Positions 16,958-24,893 are shown, counted from the first letter of the stretch. The stretch: 27,647 nucleotides of DNA from Clostridiaceae bacterium UBA5444 (GCA_002426575.1 DIRE01000007.1:1-27647); one strand, 5' to 3'. The notes: a model not told the origin generated them from the letters alone. Numbers and translations: made by a program.

Positions 16958-17039
16958 ACCTGCGCCTTCTTCTGTATATTTTGCCAAATCTATCTCTTAA
17001 GTAGCAAGTCATACTTTGTATTTTTAAGTCACAATACTA

Positions 17040-17068
17040 ATTATAATCTGTAAAATGTATCTATTCAA
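17040..17068 (-). promoter_or_regulatory. sigma-A promoter of the kinase/regulator operon
   Basis: Minus-strand TTGAAT (17063-17068), 17 bp, TATAAT (17040-17045). It leaves a leader of about 75 bases before the kinase ATG. Confidence 0.7.
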
Positions 17069-17087
17069 CTAAACAAATATTAGGAAT

Positions 17088-17110
17088 AGTGCCAAACTTG
17101 CGCTGGCACT
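17088..17110. promoter_or_regulatory. inverted repeat upstream of the kinase promoter
   Basis: AGTGCCA (17088-17094) and TGGCACT (17104-17110), a perfect 7-bp inverted repeat with a 9-bp centre. It lies 20 bp upstream of the -35 box, a usual place for an activator site. Confidence 0.4.
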
Positions 17111-17133
17111 CATATTCAACAGTTAAACGAAGC

Positions 17134-17171
17134 AAAAAACCTTGTAACCCCCTTTAATGAGGGCTACAAGG
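17134..17171 (-). terminator. intrinsic terminator of the GH3 gene
   Basis: CCTTGTA (17140-17146) pairs with TACAAGG (17165-17171), with additional CCC/GGG pairing inside and T6 following on the minus strand. It lies 50 bp after the GH3 stop codon and separates that gene from the kinase operon. Confidence 0.85.
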
Positions 17172-17221
17172 CCTCTATTCTATATAAGCCTAAATTTACG
17201 CTGTGGCTCACATTTCAATGC

Positions 17222-19384
17222 CTAGGAAAGGGTCACCGTTTTCTTTGCATGCAGCACCTTGCTGTATGGTTTATTTCCGGTTAATTGAATACTTCTGTTA
17301 TCTGGCTGACAGGTTCCGACATACACCTCATACTCTGCTTCATTTAAGACAAGCTTGCCATCGTTATTATAAAGCCCAAATGCCACGTCTTTTAATATGA
17401 GGGCTACGGTTTTTCTCTCGCCTGGCTGCAGGAATACCTTCTTTAAGCCTTTTAGCTGTAAATTGGGTGCCCCATCCATCTTCACCTTGACATAGGCTTG
17501 AATGGTTTCTGCTCCCGCCATACTGCCTGTATTTGTTATTTCTGCCGTGCAGGTTATATCTTTTCCGGGAAGGATTTCATCTCCGCTTATTGATACATTA
17601 TCAAGTACAAAGTCGGTATAGGATAGTCCATATCCAAATGGATACAATGCTTCATTTTTCATGTAACGATAGGTTCTATTTGTCATATTATAATCAGTAA
17701 ACTCTGGAAGCTCTTTAGTGGTACGATAGAAAGTTATGGGCAATTTGCCCTCTGGTGAATATTCTCCAAAAAGCACCTTGGCAATTGCTCTGCCACCCTG
17801 TGCTCCCGGATACCATCCCTGAATTATTGCCGGAATATGCTCGTCCTCCCAGGGAATGCTTAAAGCGCTTCCAGATAAAAGGATCAATATAACCGGTTTC
17901 CCGCTACTATATAGCTCCTTGATAATATCTTCCTGAATTCCAGGAAGGTTTAAATCCCTCTTATCTCCGCTGGCAAACTCATTTCCTTGGTCACCTTGCT
18001 CTCCCTCTAAGTTAGAATCAAGGCCAAAGCATGCAATTATAACATCGCTCATATCACAGACCCCACGAACTTCTGATAATCGATCATTCTTTGCAGTTAA
18101 AGCCTGTACATTTTCCTTAAATAGGTGGCATCCTTCGGAATAATATACACGTACATCATCTTCAAGATATTCCTTTATGCCCTCCAAAACGGTAACATAC
18201 TCCGATGCGGTTCCTTCATAGTTACCAACCAAAGCTTTACGGTTATTTGCATTAGGCCCGATAACTCCAACCGTTTTAAGCTTAGATTTATCCAAAGGAA
18301 GAATCTGGTTCTCATTCTTTAACAAAACTATAGATTCTCTAGATGCCTTTAGATTTAACTCTTTATGCTCTTTATTGTCCACCTGATCGTAACCTATTTG
18401 ATTAAAAGATACTTCCTTAGGATTATCAAAAAATCCAAGCTTCATACGGGTTGTTATCAACCGAATTACCGCCTGATCCAAGGTCGTCTCCTCCACCAAT
18501 CCATCACAAACCGCATCTAAAATATAGCTGTACATCTTACCGCAGTTTAAATCACACCCGTTGTTCATGGCCAAAGCTGCGGATTCCTCTGGTGTTGATG
18601 TTATCTTATGATACTCATGGAAATCCCTAATTGCCCCGCAATCGGAGGTAACATGGCCTTTAAATCCCCATTCGCTGCGGAGTATATCTTTAAGAAGTGT
18701 AATGCTTGCGCAGCATGGTTCCCCATTTGTACGATTGTATGCGCCCATGATTGACTCAACCTTTGCTTCCTGTACACATGCTTTAAATGCAGCCAGGTAT
18801 GTTTCATACAAGTCCTGCTTGAATACAACTGCATTAAAGCCGTGCCTTATATCTTCCGGACCAGAATGTACGGCAAAATGCTTTGCACATGCTGCCGCCT
18901 TCATATACTTCTTATCATGTCCTTGAATACCTCCCACAAATCTTACACCAAGCCTAGAACTTAAATATGGATCCTCGCCATAGGTTTCATGGCCTCTCCC
19001 CCATCTAGGATCACGGAAAATATTAACATTTGGTGACCAAAAGGTCAGCCCCTTATATATATCCGTATCATTGTACTTTTGCTGAATATTAAATTTTGCT
19101 CTTCCCTCTGTTGAAATGGTGTCCGCAACCTCTTCTATAAGATCCTCATCAAAAGTTGCAGCAAGTCCAATGGCCTGTGGAAAGACGGTTGCCACTCCAG
19201 CTCTTGCCACCCCGTGTAACGCCTCGTTCCACCAGTTATACGCTTTTATCCCTAATCTTTCAATTGCCGGGGCATTGTATAAGGTTTGAGATACTTTTTC
19301 CTCTAGGGTCATCCTAGATACCATGTCCTTAGCTCTTTCTTCAAAGTCCAAATTCTCATCTAAATACGCTTTGTATTCCTGCAT
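17222..19384 (-). CDS. glycoside hydrolase family 3 (beta-xylosidase/beta-glucosidase type)
   Basis: 720 residues with the usual three GH3 parts: a TIM-barrel domain, an alpha/beta sandwich domain, and a C-terminal fibronectin type III-like domain (about 600-700). The catalytic nucleophile is Asp248 in TSDCGAI. Substrate-binding blocks NEALHG, RDPRWGRGHETYGEDP and AKHFAVHSGPE are intact and favour the bacterial xylosidase/glucosidase branch. It would release terminal beta-linked sugars from oligosaccharides. No signal peptide is seen, so it should act in the cytoplasm on imported material. An in-frame GTG lies at 19391-19393, but ATG 19382-19384 has AGGAG eight bases upstream. The sequence uses visibly more G/C-ending codons than its neighbours, possibly a sign of transfer. 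Xylosidase versus glucosidase activity cannot be decided from sequence alone. Confidence 0.93.
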   Translation of the reverse strand: MQEYKAYLDENLDFEERAKDMVSRMTLEEKVSQTLYNAPAIERLGIKAYNWWNEALHGVARAGVATVFPQAIGLAATFDEDLIEEVADTISTEGRAKFNIQQKYNDTDIYKGLTFWSPNVNIFRDPRWGRGHETYGEDPYLSSRLGVRFVGGIQGHDKKYMKAAACAKHFAVHSGPEDIRHGFNAVVFKQDLYETYLAAFKACVQEAKVESIMGAYNRTNGEPCCASITLLKDILRSEWGFKGHVTSDCGAIRDFHEYHKITSTPEESAALAMNNGCDLNCGKMYSYILDAVCDGLVEETTLDQAVIRLITTRMKLGFFDNPKEVSFNQIGYDQVDNKEHKELNLKASRESIVLLKNENQILPLDKSKLKTVGVIGPNANNRKALVGNYEGTASEYVTVLEGIKEYLEDDVRVYYSEGCHLFKENVQALTAKNDRLSEVRGVCDMSDVIIACFGLDSNLEGEQGDQGNEFASGDKRDLNLPGIQEDIIKELYSSGKPVILILLSGSALSIPWEDEHIPAIIQGWYPGAQGGRAIAKVLFGEYSPEGKLPITFYRTTKELPEFTDYNMTNRTYRYMKNEALYPFGYGLSYTDFVLDNVSISGDEILPGKDITCTAEITNTGSMAGAETIQAYVKVKMDGAPNLQLKGLKKVFLQPGERKTVALILKDVAFGLYNNDGKLVLNEAEYEVYVGTCQPDNRSIQLTGNKPYSKVLHAKKTVTLS

Positions 19385-19410
19385 CTTAATCACTCCTATA
19401 CTTATTCATG

Positions 19411-19427
19411 CTATAATTAGATTATAG
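19411..19427 (-). promoter_or_regulatory. GH3 promoter -10 region with an overlapping palindrome
   Basis: Minus-strand CTATAATCTAATTATAG is a perfect palindrome with 7-bp arms. It contains TATAAT at 19421-19426, the best -10 candidate, about 40 bases before the start codon. The -35 is weak. A repressor binding the palindrome would cover the -10 box. Confidence 0.45.
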
Positions 19428-19451
19428 TACAACAAATTTATGATTTAAATG

Positions 19452-19490
19452 AAAAGCCCATATCCTTTATATTGAAAGAGGTATGGGCTT
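19452..19490 (-). terminator. intrinsic terminator of nrdJ
   Basis: AAGCCCATATCC (19454-19465) pairs with GGTATGGGCTT (19480-19490) with one bulge, followed on the minus strand by TTTTC. It lies about 90 bp after the nrdJ stop codon. Confidence 0.75.
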
Positions 19491-19578
19491 ACTTTTCCTG
19501 CTTTAGTGAAAAAGTTAAGATATATCTTCTAAGTAATAACTCATCTGTTAAATTTTTAAGAGTATTTGCATATATGCA

Positions 19579-22227
19579 TCAATGACATTTTGAATAACCA
19601 CATGATGGACATATTACACAGCCATCTTGATGGCTTATTTTTTCTCCACACTCAGGGCATTTAGCATATACGGTTTTATCTTCCTGGGGAATCTCATAGG
19701 TTTTAGGTATAGTGCAGTCCATGCAGTCAAATTCCGCAGAGGCTTCACAATCATGTTCATTATCTTGGCTTTCAGTTTCTTGTATGTTTAGTACCTTTTG
19801 TATTGTCTTTGCAATAGCATCAGGACATGAAAGCACCTTTATATCTTTATTATTAGCCTTTTGTCTTATAGTGGAGTGGCAGCGTATACCTTTAAGCTGT
19901 TCTATTATCTCATTTGCATCCATTCCAGACCTTAATGCTATGGATATTAATCTGCTTGCAGCCTCAGATTGAGATGGGCATCCTCCAGCCCTGCCTACGT
20001 TAGTAAATACCTCGCATATACCCTTATCATCATAGTTTACCGTAATATATAGGTTTCCGCAGCCTATTCTAACCTTCTCAGTTATTCCCTTAGTTATGCT
20101 TGCCCTCTCTCTTGGTACAAGCTTACCTGGTTCTTTATTTTCCTCTTTTGGTGTGGATCCTATATTTAATACTTGGGAATCCCTGCTTCCATCTCTATAT
20201 ATTGTAACCCCTTTGCAGCCTAATTTATAAGCAAGGGAAAATACCTCATATACATCATCCCTTGTTGCATCATGGCTAAAGTTAACTGTCTTTGATACGG
20301 CATTATCAGTATGCTTTTGGAATGCTGACTGCATCTTTATATGCCACTTAGGCTCTATGTCATGGGCAGTTACAAAAACCCTCTTAACATCCTCAGGTAT
20401 TGGTGCATCTGCCGCAGTTCCTTTTTCTGCTATAAACTCTAACAGCTGTTTTGAATAAAACCTTCTTTCAATGGCTATCTTCTCAAACATAGGATGAACC
20501 TCAAGCAATTTATCATTATCCATTACATTTCTTACATAAGATATTGCAAATAATGGCTCTATACCGCTCGAACAACCAGCAATTATGCTTATTGTACCTG
20601 TAGGTGCAATGGTTGTGGTTGTTGCATTTCTAATACATTGCCCCTTATATATACTTTTATCTATTGCAGGGAATGATCCCCTTACCTTAGCAAGTTCTGA
20701 AGATGCTTTCTTTGATTCAACATTTATAAATTCCATTATTTCCTCTGCTAAATCCACTGCTTCTTGTGAATTATATGGAATTCCAAGAGAAAATAAAAGA
20801 TCAGCAAACCCCATAACTCCAAGTCCAATCTTTCTTGTAAGCTTTGTCATTTTATCTATCTCTGAAATAGGATACTTATTTATATCTATTACATTATCAA
20901 GAAAATGTACAGCCTTCATAACTGTAGATTGTAATCTTTCATAGTCAACTTCAGCATGGCCATTTTTTTCTATAATCATCTTAGATAAATTAATGCTTCC
21001 AAGATTGCAGCTTTCATAAGGAAGCAATGGCTGTTCTCCACAATTATGGACTACTATATTATTTGCAACAAAAAGGTGATTTACCTTTTCTGTAATATCG
21101 TATACTTTCTCTTCTCCTATATACTCTAGGCTCTCAAACTCTGCATTAACAAACTCTCCATTTTTATATACCTTTATAAAATCACTGTTATCGAGCTCTC
21201 CTGCTTCCTTCCACCCACCAATTGTCATTACTCTATGATCTTTAGTAAGTTTTATCTCATATCCGCCTTTTATAATAAGCCTATATACAGGCTTTATACC
21301 TGTTTTGAAAAAATCAGCCTCATAGTAAGATCCATCTAAGCTAAGTACTTTTGCTTTTTCTATGTTATCTATTCTAACCTTTCCATCCTCTGTCTCAATA
21401 AGGGTATCCCCTGTAACGCAAGGGTTGGTACTTTCTATCTCCCCTAGCTCTGGTACAACATTATCTTTGTTTAATCTATCAAGGAATACTATTCCAGGCT
21501 CTCCATTTGTCCATGCCATATCAACGATTAGGTTAAAAACCTCTTTAGCATTTAGTTTTCCTGTAGCTTCTTTTGTATGGGGGTCAATAAGCTCATATTC
21601 TTTATCAGATTCTACAGCCTCCATAAACTTTTCAGTTATACCCACACTTATATTAAAGTTTGTAATATCATTATTATTCTGTTTACATTTTATAAATTGA
21701 AGTATATCAGGATGATCTATCCTAAGTATTGCCATGTTGGCACCGCGTCTTGTTCCACCCTGCTTTACAGCTTCTGTAGCTGCGTTGAACACCTTTATAA
21801 AACTTACAGGCCCTGATGCCACGCCTCCTGTAGTTCTAACCATAGCGCCTTTAGGTCTAAGTCTTGAAAAACTAAACCCTGTTCCTCCGCCACTTTTATG
21901 TATTAATGCGGCCTGCTTTACAGCATCAAATATTCCTTCCATTGAATCTTCAACAGGAAGAACAAAACATGCAGAAAGTTGACCTAAATCCCTGCCAGCA
22001 TTCATAAGCGTAGGGGAATTAGGTAAAAACTCAAGATTTGTCATCATATCATAGAATTCGTCTTCCACCTTTTTTATATCATTATCCCCATAAGCTGCAT
22101 CTGCAGCTGCTATTGTTTTTGCAACCCTCCTAAACATTCCCTCAGGAGTTTCAATTAAATTTCCATCTGGATCTTTACTAAGATATCTCCTTTCAAGAAC
22201 CTTTATAGAATTATTACTAAGTTCCAT
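19579..22227 (-). CDS. nrdJ: B12-dependent (class II) ribonucleotide reductase carrying a mini-intein
   Basis: 882 residues as translated, 756 after removal of the intein (residues 270-395). It reduces ribonucleotides to deoxyribonucleotides with adenosylcobalamin as radical source. N-terminal redox Cys87 lies in SACFVLP. The active-site block NPCGEQPLLPYESC is split by the intein between Pro269 and the radical cysteine (Cys396 in the precursor). The second redox cysteine lies 11 residues on. The C-terminus carries a zinc-ribbon pattern, CPECG...CPSCGYSKC, of the long NrdJ subgroup. The start is ATG 22225-22227 with GGTGGTG upstream; longer in-frame GTG and TTG starts overlap that site. It has its own promoter and terminator and two NrdR-box-like sequences, so NrdR control is likely. 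The mature enzyme exists only if splicing occurs. Confidence 0.95.
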   Translation of the reverse strand: MELSNNSIKVLERRYLSKDPDGNLIETPEGMFRRVAKTIAAADAAYGDNDIKKVEDEFYDMMTNLEFLPNSPTLMNAGRDLGQLSACFVLPVEDSMEGIFDAVKQAALIHKSGGGTGFSFSRLRPKGAMVRTTGGVASGPVSFIKVFNAATEAVKQGGTRRGANMAILRIDHPDILQFIKCKQNNNDITNFNISVGITEKFMEAVESDKEYELIDPHTKEATGKLNAKEVFNLIVDMAWTNGEPGIVFLDRLNKDNVVPELGEIESTNPCVTGDTLIETEDGKVRIDNIEKAKVLSLDGSYYEADFFKTGIKPVYRLIIKGGYEIKLTKDHRVMTIGGWKEAGELDNSDFIKVYKNGEFVNAEFESLEYIGEEKVYDITEKVNHLFVANNIVVHNCGEQPLLPYESCNLGSINLSKMIIEKNGHAEVDYERLQSTVMKAVHFLDNVIDINKYPISEIDKMTKLTRKIGLGVMGFADLLFSLGIPYNSQEAVDLAEEIMEFINVESKKASSELAKVRGSFPAIDKSIYKGQCIRNATTTTIAPTGTISIIAGCSSGIEPLFAISYVRNVMDNDKLLEVHPMFEKIAIERRFYSKQLLEFIAEKGTAADAPIPEDVKRVFVTAHDIEPKWHIKMQSAFQKHTDNAVSKTVNFSHDATRDDVYEVFSLAYKLGCKGVTIYRDGSRDSQVLNIGSTPKEENKEPGKLVPRERASITKGITEKVRIGCGNLYITVNYDDKGICEVFTNVGRAGGCPSQSEAASRLISIALRSGMDANEIIEQLKGIRCHSTIRQKANNKDIKVLSCPDAIAKTIQKVLNIQETESQDNEHDCEASAEFDCMDCTIPKTYEIPQEDKTVYAKCPECGEKISHQDGCVICPSCGYSKCH
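21043..21420 (-). other. 126-residue mini-intein in nrdJ
   Basis: The intein begins with Cys in CVTGDTLIET (block A) and carries the block B motif TKDHRVMT, with the T-x-x-H signature. It continues to block F, VYDITEKVNHLFVANN, and ends IVVHN (block G, penultimate His and final Asn), followed by extein Cys. All residues needed for protein splicing are present: Cys1, the block-B His, the penultimate His, the terminal Asn and Cys+1. No LAGLIDADG or HNH homing endonuclease is present, and 126 residues is close to the smallest size known for natural inteins. It lies between the Asn-Pro and Cys of the NPCGE active-site block. Thus the splicing nucleophile at +1 is also the predicted thiyl-radical cysteine. 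Confidence 0.95.
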
Positions 22228-22248
22228 TCTAAGCACCACCAATCGCCT

Positions 22249-22264
22249 ATACTATATTTAGTAT
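22249..22264. promoter_or_regulatory. NrdR-box-like site 2
   Basis: Minus-strand ATACTAAATATAGTAT matches the known NrdR box pattern (acaCwAtATaTwGtgt) at 13 of 16 positions. The inner core differs at one position. It lies downstream of the transcription start, in the short nrdJ leader, and could also fold as a hairpin. Confidence 0.65.
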
Positions 22265-22280
22265 ATTAAATTATTTTCAT

Positions 22281-22296
22281 ACACTAAGTATTGTAC
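22281..22296. promoter_or_regulatory. NrdR-box-like site 1
   Basis: Minus-strand GTACAATACTTAGTGT matches the NrdR box at 12 of 16 positions and overlaps the -10 box of nrdJ. It is separated from the second box by exactly 16 bp (32 bp centre to centre), the tandem arrangement typical of NrdR targets. Confidence 0.65.
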
Positions 22297-22318
22297 CTAC
22301 CCCAATAATAATTGTCAA
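22290..22318 (-). promoter_or_regulatory. sigma-A promoter of nrdJ
   Basis: Minus-strand TTGACA (22313-22318), 17 bp, TACAAT (22290-22295). It is a near-consensus promoter giving a leader of about 55 bases. Confidence 0.8.
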
Positions 22319-22406
22319 AACTCAAAATTGATATAGCAATTCTTCTACTTATTATATATTAATATTTCTTCTATTTTCTCAAATTTTCACCTTGTAGCTA
22401 ACCCGT

Positions 22407-22469
22407 AAAAAAATACCTCCAAGTAGATAATCTAATTTTTAATTAATTAGACTGTCTACTTTGGAAGTA
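22407..22469 (-). terminator. intrinsic terminator of the first CofE-like gene
   Basis: A long stem between 22414-22438 and 22445-22469 (TACCTCCAAGTAGA... with ...TCTACTTTGGAAGTA, a few mismatches). It is followed by T7 on the minus strand. Confidence 0.85.
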
Positions 22470-22492
22470 TCATATCAAACATTCAACTCCTT

Positions 22493-23215
22493 TTACACTA
22501 CTTCAATATTGTCTTGTTCTTTCTTCCTTATTAAAATAAATGGGGTCTGCTCTCCCTCCTGCCCGGCGGGATTATCACCTATCATTTTCGATAACATGTA
22601 ATTTTCATACCCAATCTCTTTATTTTTGCCTAATATTTGTACCCCTAGGTCGTTAGCATCAACAACCATACAGTCAACGCCTAGCTGATCCTTTATATTT
22701 TGGCAGGCATTATCTGGATTTGATGGGGCAAGTATACCTTTGTCTTCGTAATAGTCATATGCAACCACACAAAAGCCGTCTATATTTCTAACTCCCTTAC
22801 CTGCAACCTTATAAAATACGCCTCTAACTCCAAAGGGTTTGCTTAAAGCAGACAAAAATGATGCAAATAATATTCTAATAGGGCCTGCAATTTTTATAGC
22901 TGCCTGCATTTTATATACATTATCCATTGCAGGACCTGCAGGATTTTTATATGCATACCCTGAAAGAACCTTGGCAAGTTTACCCACCTTTAAATCATCT
23001 TTTAAAATAACATCGCCCTGGCAAAGTGAAATAACTTTTTCACTCATAGATAAAATATCTCCCTCTTTATATAGAGGAAGTACATATTTTTTAACTAGTT
23101 CAATATAATCCTCCCCCAGCTTTACAAAGTGGGTTTTTATTGGATATCTACAATAAACTTCTTCTCCTAGGCTTATTTCTAATTTCCTACCTTCATTAGG
23201 TTTAATATCTTCCAT
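22493..23215 (-). CDS. F420-0:gamma-glutamyl ligase-like (CofE-fold) protein, copy 1
   Basis: 240 residues. Segments such as GDILSMSEKVISLCQG, YKMQAAIKIAGP, FGVRGVFYKVAGKGVRNIDG and the C-terminal DNPAGQEGEQTPFILIRK identify the F420 ligase (CofE/FbiB N-terminal) fold. In the founding family this domain adds glutamate to coenzyme F420-0 using GTP. Clostridia are not known to make F420, and no other F420 gene is visible, so the substrate here is unknown. About half the residues match the neighbouring copy, so the two arose by tandem duplication. The start is ATG 23213-23215, with the same GGTGGTG ribosome-binding pattern as nrdJ. A longer in-frame start at 23230 overlaps that site. It has its own terminator. 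Confidence 0.82.
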   Translation of the reverse strand: MEDIKPNEGRKLEISLGEEVYCRYPIKTHFVKLGEDYIELVKKYVLPLYKEGDILSMSEKVISLCQGDVILKDDLKVGKLAKVLSGYAYKNPAGPAMDNVYKMQAAIKIAGPIRILFASFLSALSKPFGVRGVFYKVAGKGVRNIDGFCVVAYDYYEDKGILAPSNPDNACQNIKDQLGVDCMVVDANDLGVQILGKNKEIGYENYMLSKMIGDNPAGQEGEQTPFILIRKKEQDNIEVV

Positions 23216-23305
23216 AATAGCCACCACCATATTTATTGAAATTCATACTAAAAGTTCTTCTTTATTTAGATGGTAACCATTATAGAAAAATTTATAACAT
23301 CATTA

Positions 23306-23337
23306 TAAAAAAACTGAAGCTAAAAAATAGCCTCAGT
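23306..23337 (-). terminator. intrinsic terminator of the second CofE-like gene
   Basis: ACTGAAGCTA (23313-23322) pairs with TAGCCTCAGT (23328-23337) with one mismatch, followed by T7 on the minus strand. The stem starts at the stop codon. Confidence 0.85.
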
Positions 23338-24082
23338 CGTTTATCTCTCTTACAAGTATTAGCGGTGTAGATTCATTCTCCTGACCTGCAGGGTTGTCCT
23401 TTAATATACCCATGAGTTCTTCATTTGTACATGCAATTTCATCACATGTTCCTAATATTTCAACTCCATAATCGTTAGCGTCAACAATCATGCATTTTAC
23501 GCCTGTTTTCTCCAATATTTCATTGCACACTCCATCTGGATCTTCAGGAGATAATATTCCCATTTCTAAATAATCATCAAAGGCATCATCACAGAATCCA
23601 TCTATATTTGCCACATTGTTTCCTACAATTTTATAAAACAAACCCTTTACACCAAAAGGCCTTGTAATAGCAGCTATAAAGGCTCCAAACAGAACCCTAA
23701 TTACCCCTGCATTATTAATTGCAAGCTGCATCTTATAAGGATTTCCTACAGCCTCACCAGCTGGTGTTTGATGAACAAACTTTGATAAAAATCTTGCTAA
23801 GCCGCTTATCTTTATATCCTTTTTATAAATAACTCTATTCTGACAAAGTGCAATCACCTTTTCGCTGATAGATAATATATCTCCAGACTTGTACAAAGGT
23901 GAGGCATATTTATTTACAATATCAATATAGTTATCCTTTCCAACCTCAACATAATGAGTCTTAATAGCATGTCTTATATACTTTTTATCCCCAACAGCAA
24001 TCACAGGATTTTTCCCTGGGTTTGCAAATGGATATTCTATAGCTTTGCCGTCTGCCTGCTTATTATATTCTACATCATACAT
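23333..24082 (-). CDS. F420-0:gamma-glutamyl ligase-like (CofE-fold) protein, copy 2
   Basis: 249 residues, paralogous to the gene directly downstream. Shared blocks include IKTHYVEVG, SGDILSISEKVIALCQ, NPYKMQLAINNAG, RPFGVKGLFYKIVGNNVANIDG and DNPAGQENESTPLILVRE. It has about 20 additional N-terminal residues (MYDVEYNKQADGKAIEYPF). The ATG at 24080-24082 follows GGGAGAGGG. It has its own promoter (24159-24187) and terminator, so the two copies can be expressed separately. Predicted cytoplasmic. As for the other copy, the fold is that of the F420 gamma-glutamyl ligase, but the partner substrate is unknown and an amino-acid or peptide ligation role on another acceptor is only a guess. Confidence 0.82.
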   Translation of the reverse strand: MYDVEYNKQADGKAIEYPFANPGKNPVIAVGDKKYIRHAIKTHYVEVGKDNYIDIVNKYASPLYKSGDILSISEKVIALCQNRVIYKKDIKISGLARFLSKFVHQTPAGEAVGNPYKMQLAINNAGVIRVLFGAFIAAITRPFGVKGLFYKIVGNNVANIDGFCDDAFDDYLEMGILSPEDPDGVCNEILEKTGVKCMIVDANDYGVEILGTCDEIACTNEELMGILKDNPAGQENESTPLILVREIND

Positions 24083-24158
24083 TTATTTTACCCTCTCCCT
24101 GGTAGAAAAAAATATTATAAAAATAGCTCTGTAATTTACTTCAAAAAATATCATATAA

Positions 24159-24187
24159 ACTATAGCACATTTTCGTTGTTATGTAAA
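24159..24187 (-). promoter_or_regulatory. sigma-A promoter of the second CofE-like gene
   Basis: Minus-strand TTTACA (24182-24187), 17 bp, TATAGT (24159-24164), with TGC directly before the -10 box. The leader is about 70 bases. Confidence 0.68.
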
Positions 24188-24243
24188 TAACTACAGCAAA
24201 TATGGATAGTGTCTGCTAATATATTTTCTATAAAAAATTATGT

Positions 24244-24283
24244 AAAAAAGAGTAGTTAAGTCTAATTCTAACCACTCTTTTTT
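24244..24283. terminator. terminator after the VanZ-like gene, symmetrical
   Basis: GAGTAGTTA (24250-24258) pairs with TAACCACTC (24269-24277), one mismatch as G-T, with T6 on both strands. It ends the GH120/VanZ operon on the minus strand. Confidence 0.82.
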
Positions 24284-24308
24284 ACATTCTATAAGTATAA
24301 TTAATTTT

Positions 24309-24875
24309 TTACAACTTTGGTAATTCAACTTCAGTAAGTTTATTTAGTATAGGCGCTGTTAACTTTAAGAAAGCAAACCCCAAAAATGCTCCAAAAACAT
24401 TCATAATTATATCATCAACATCAAAGCTTCTATATGCAAATCCATACATAAAAGAAATAATCAGCTGCATAGTTTCAATTCCTAAAGAAATGCAAAATGA
24501 CATGGTTAATACTTTGCTTAATTTATTAATATTTGTTTTTATCAAAGGTAATAGATAGCCCATAGGCACAAATAATAATATATTCCCATAAAATTGAATA
24601 GTACGAAACTTACTTGTGTTAAAGTATCCAATAATGGATTTGAACGGTATAAGATTGTATTTTATATTACTATGAGTTTGTTTAAACATTGAAATAATAT
24701 CTGCATCACATGGGAATGGGAAAAATGCCTCATCAATAACTTTAGCTATATAAATATAGAATATTGCATATATAATATATTTTTCTATAGGAGCTTTTTG
24801 TTTCTTTAGCTTAATAATTGTTAATATATATAATACAATAAATAATAGTACAAATGGGATATTAAATCGTAGCAT
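24309..24875 (-). CDS. VanZ-like membrane protein
   Basis: 188 residues, mostly hydrophobic, with four to five membrane segments. The pattern NLIPFKSI, then FYGNILLFVPMGYLLP, SLGIETMQL and the late FDVDDIIMNVFGAFLGF is the VanZ family signature. VanZ itself confers low-level teicoplanin resistance by an unsettled mechanism; most family members have no known role. The start ATG follows GGAGG six to seven bases upstream. It lies 18 bp after the 63-codon ORF and before a good terminator, so it is likely co-transcribed with the GH120 gene. That pairing is odd and does not by itself imply a sugar role. Confidence 0.88.
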   Translation of the reverse strand: MLRFNIPFVLLFIVLYILTIIKLKKQKAPIEKYIIYAIFYIYIAKVIDEAFFPFPCDADIISMFKQTHSNIKYNLIPFKSIIGYFNTSKFRTIQFYGNILLFVPMGYLLPLIKTNINKLSKVLTMSFCISLGIETMQLIISFMYGFAYRSFDVDDIIMNVFGAFLGFAFLKLTAPILNKLTEVELPKL

Positions 24876-24893
24876 AGATAATCCTCCATTTTT

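Noticed and set aside
21043..21420. Homing endonuclease within the intein
   Set aside because: Blocks B and F are separated by only a few tens of residues, with no LAGLIDADG or HNH motif, so it is a mini-intein.
22228..22312. Cobalamin riboswitch before nrdJ
   Set aside because: The leader from the mapped-by-eye promoter is only about 55 bases, far shorter than a B12 riboswitch, and lacks the B12-box. The structure seen there is explained by NrdR boxes.
22493..24082. A coenzyme F420 biosynthesis cluster
   Set aside because: Only the ligase-like fold is present, twice; no cofC, cofD or fbiC-type genes are in the window.
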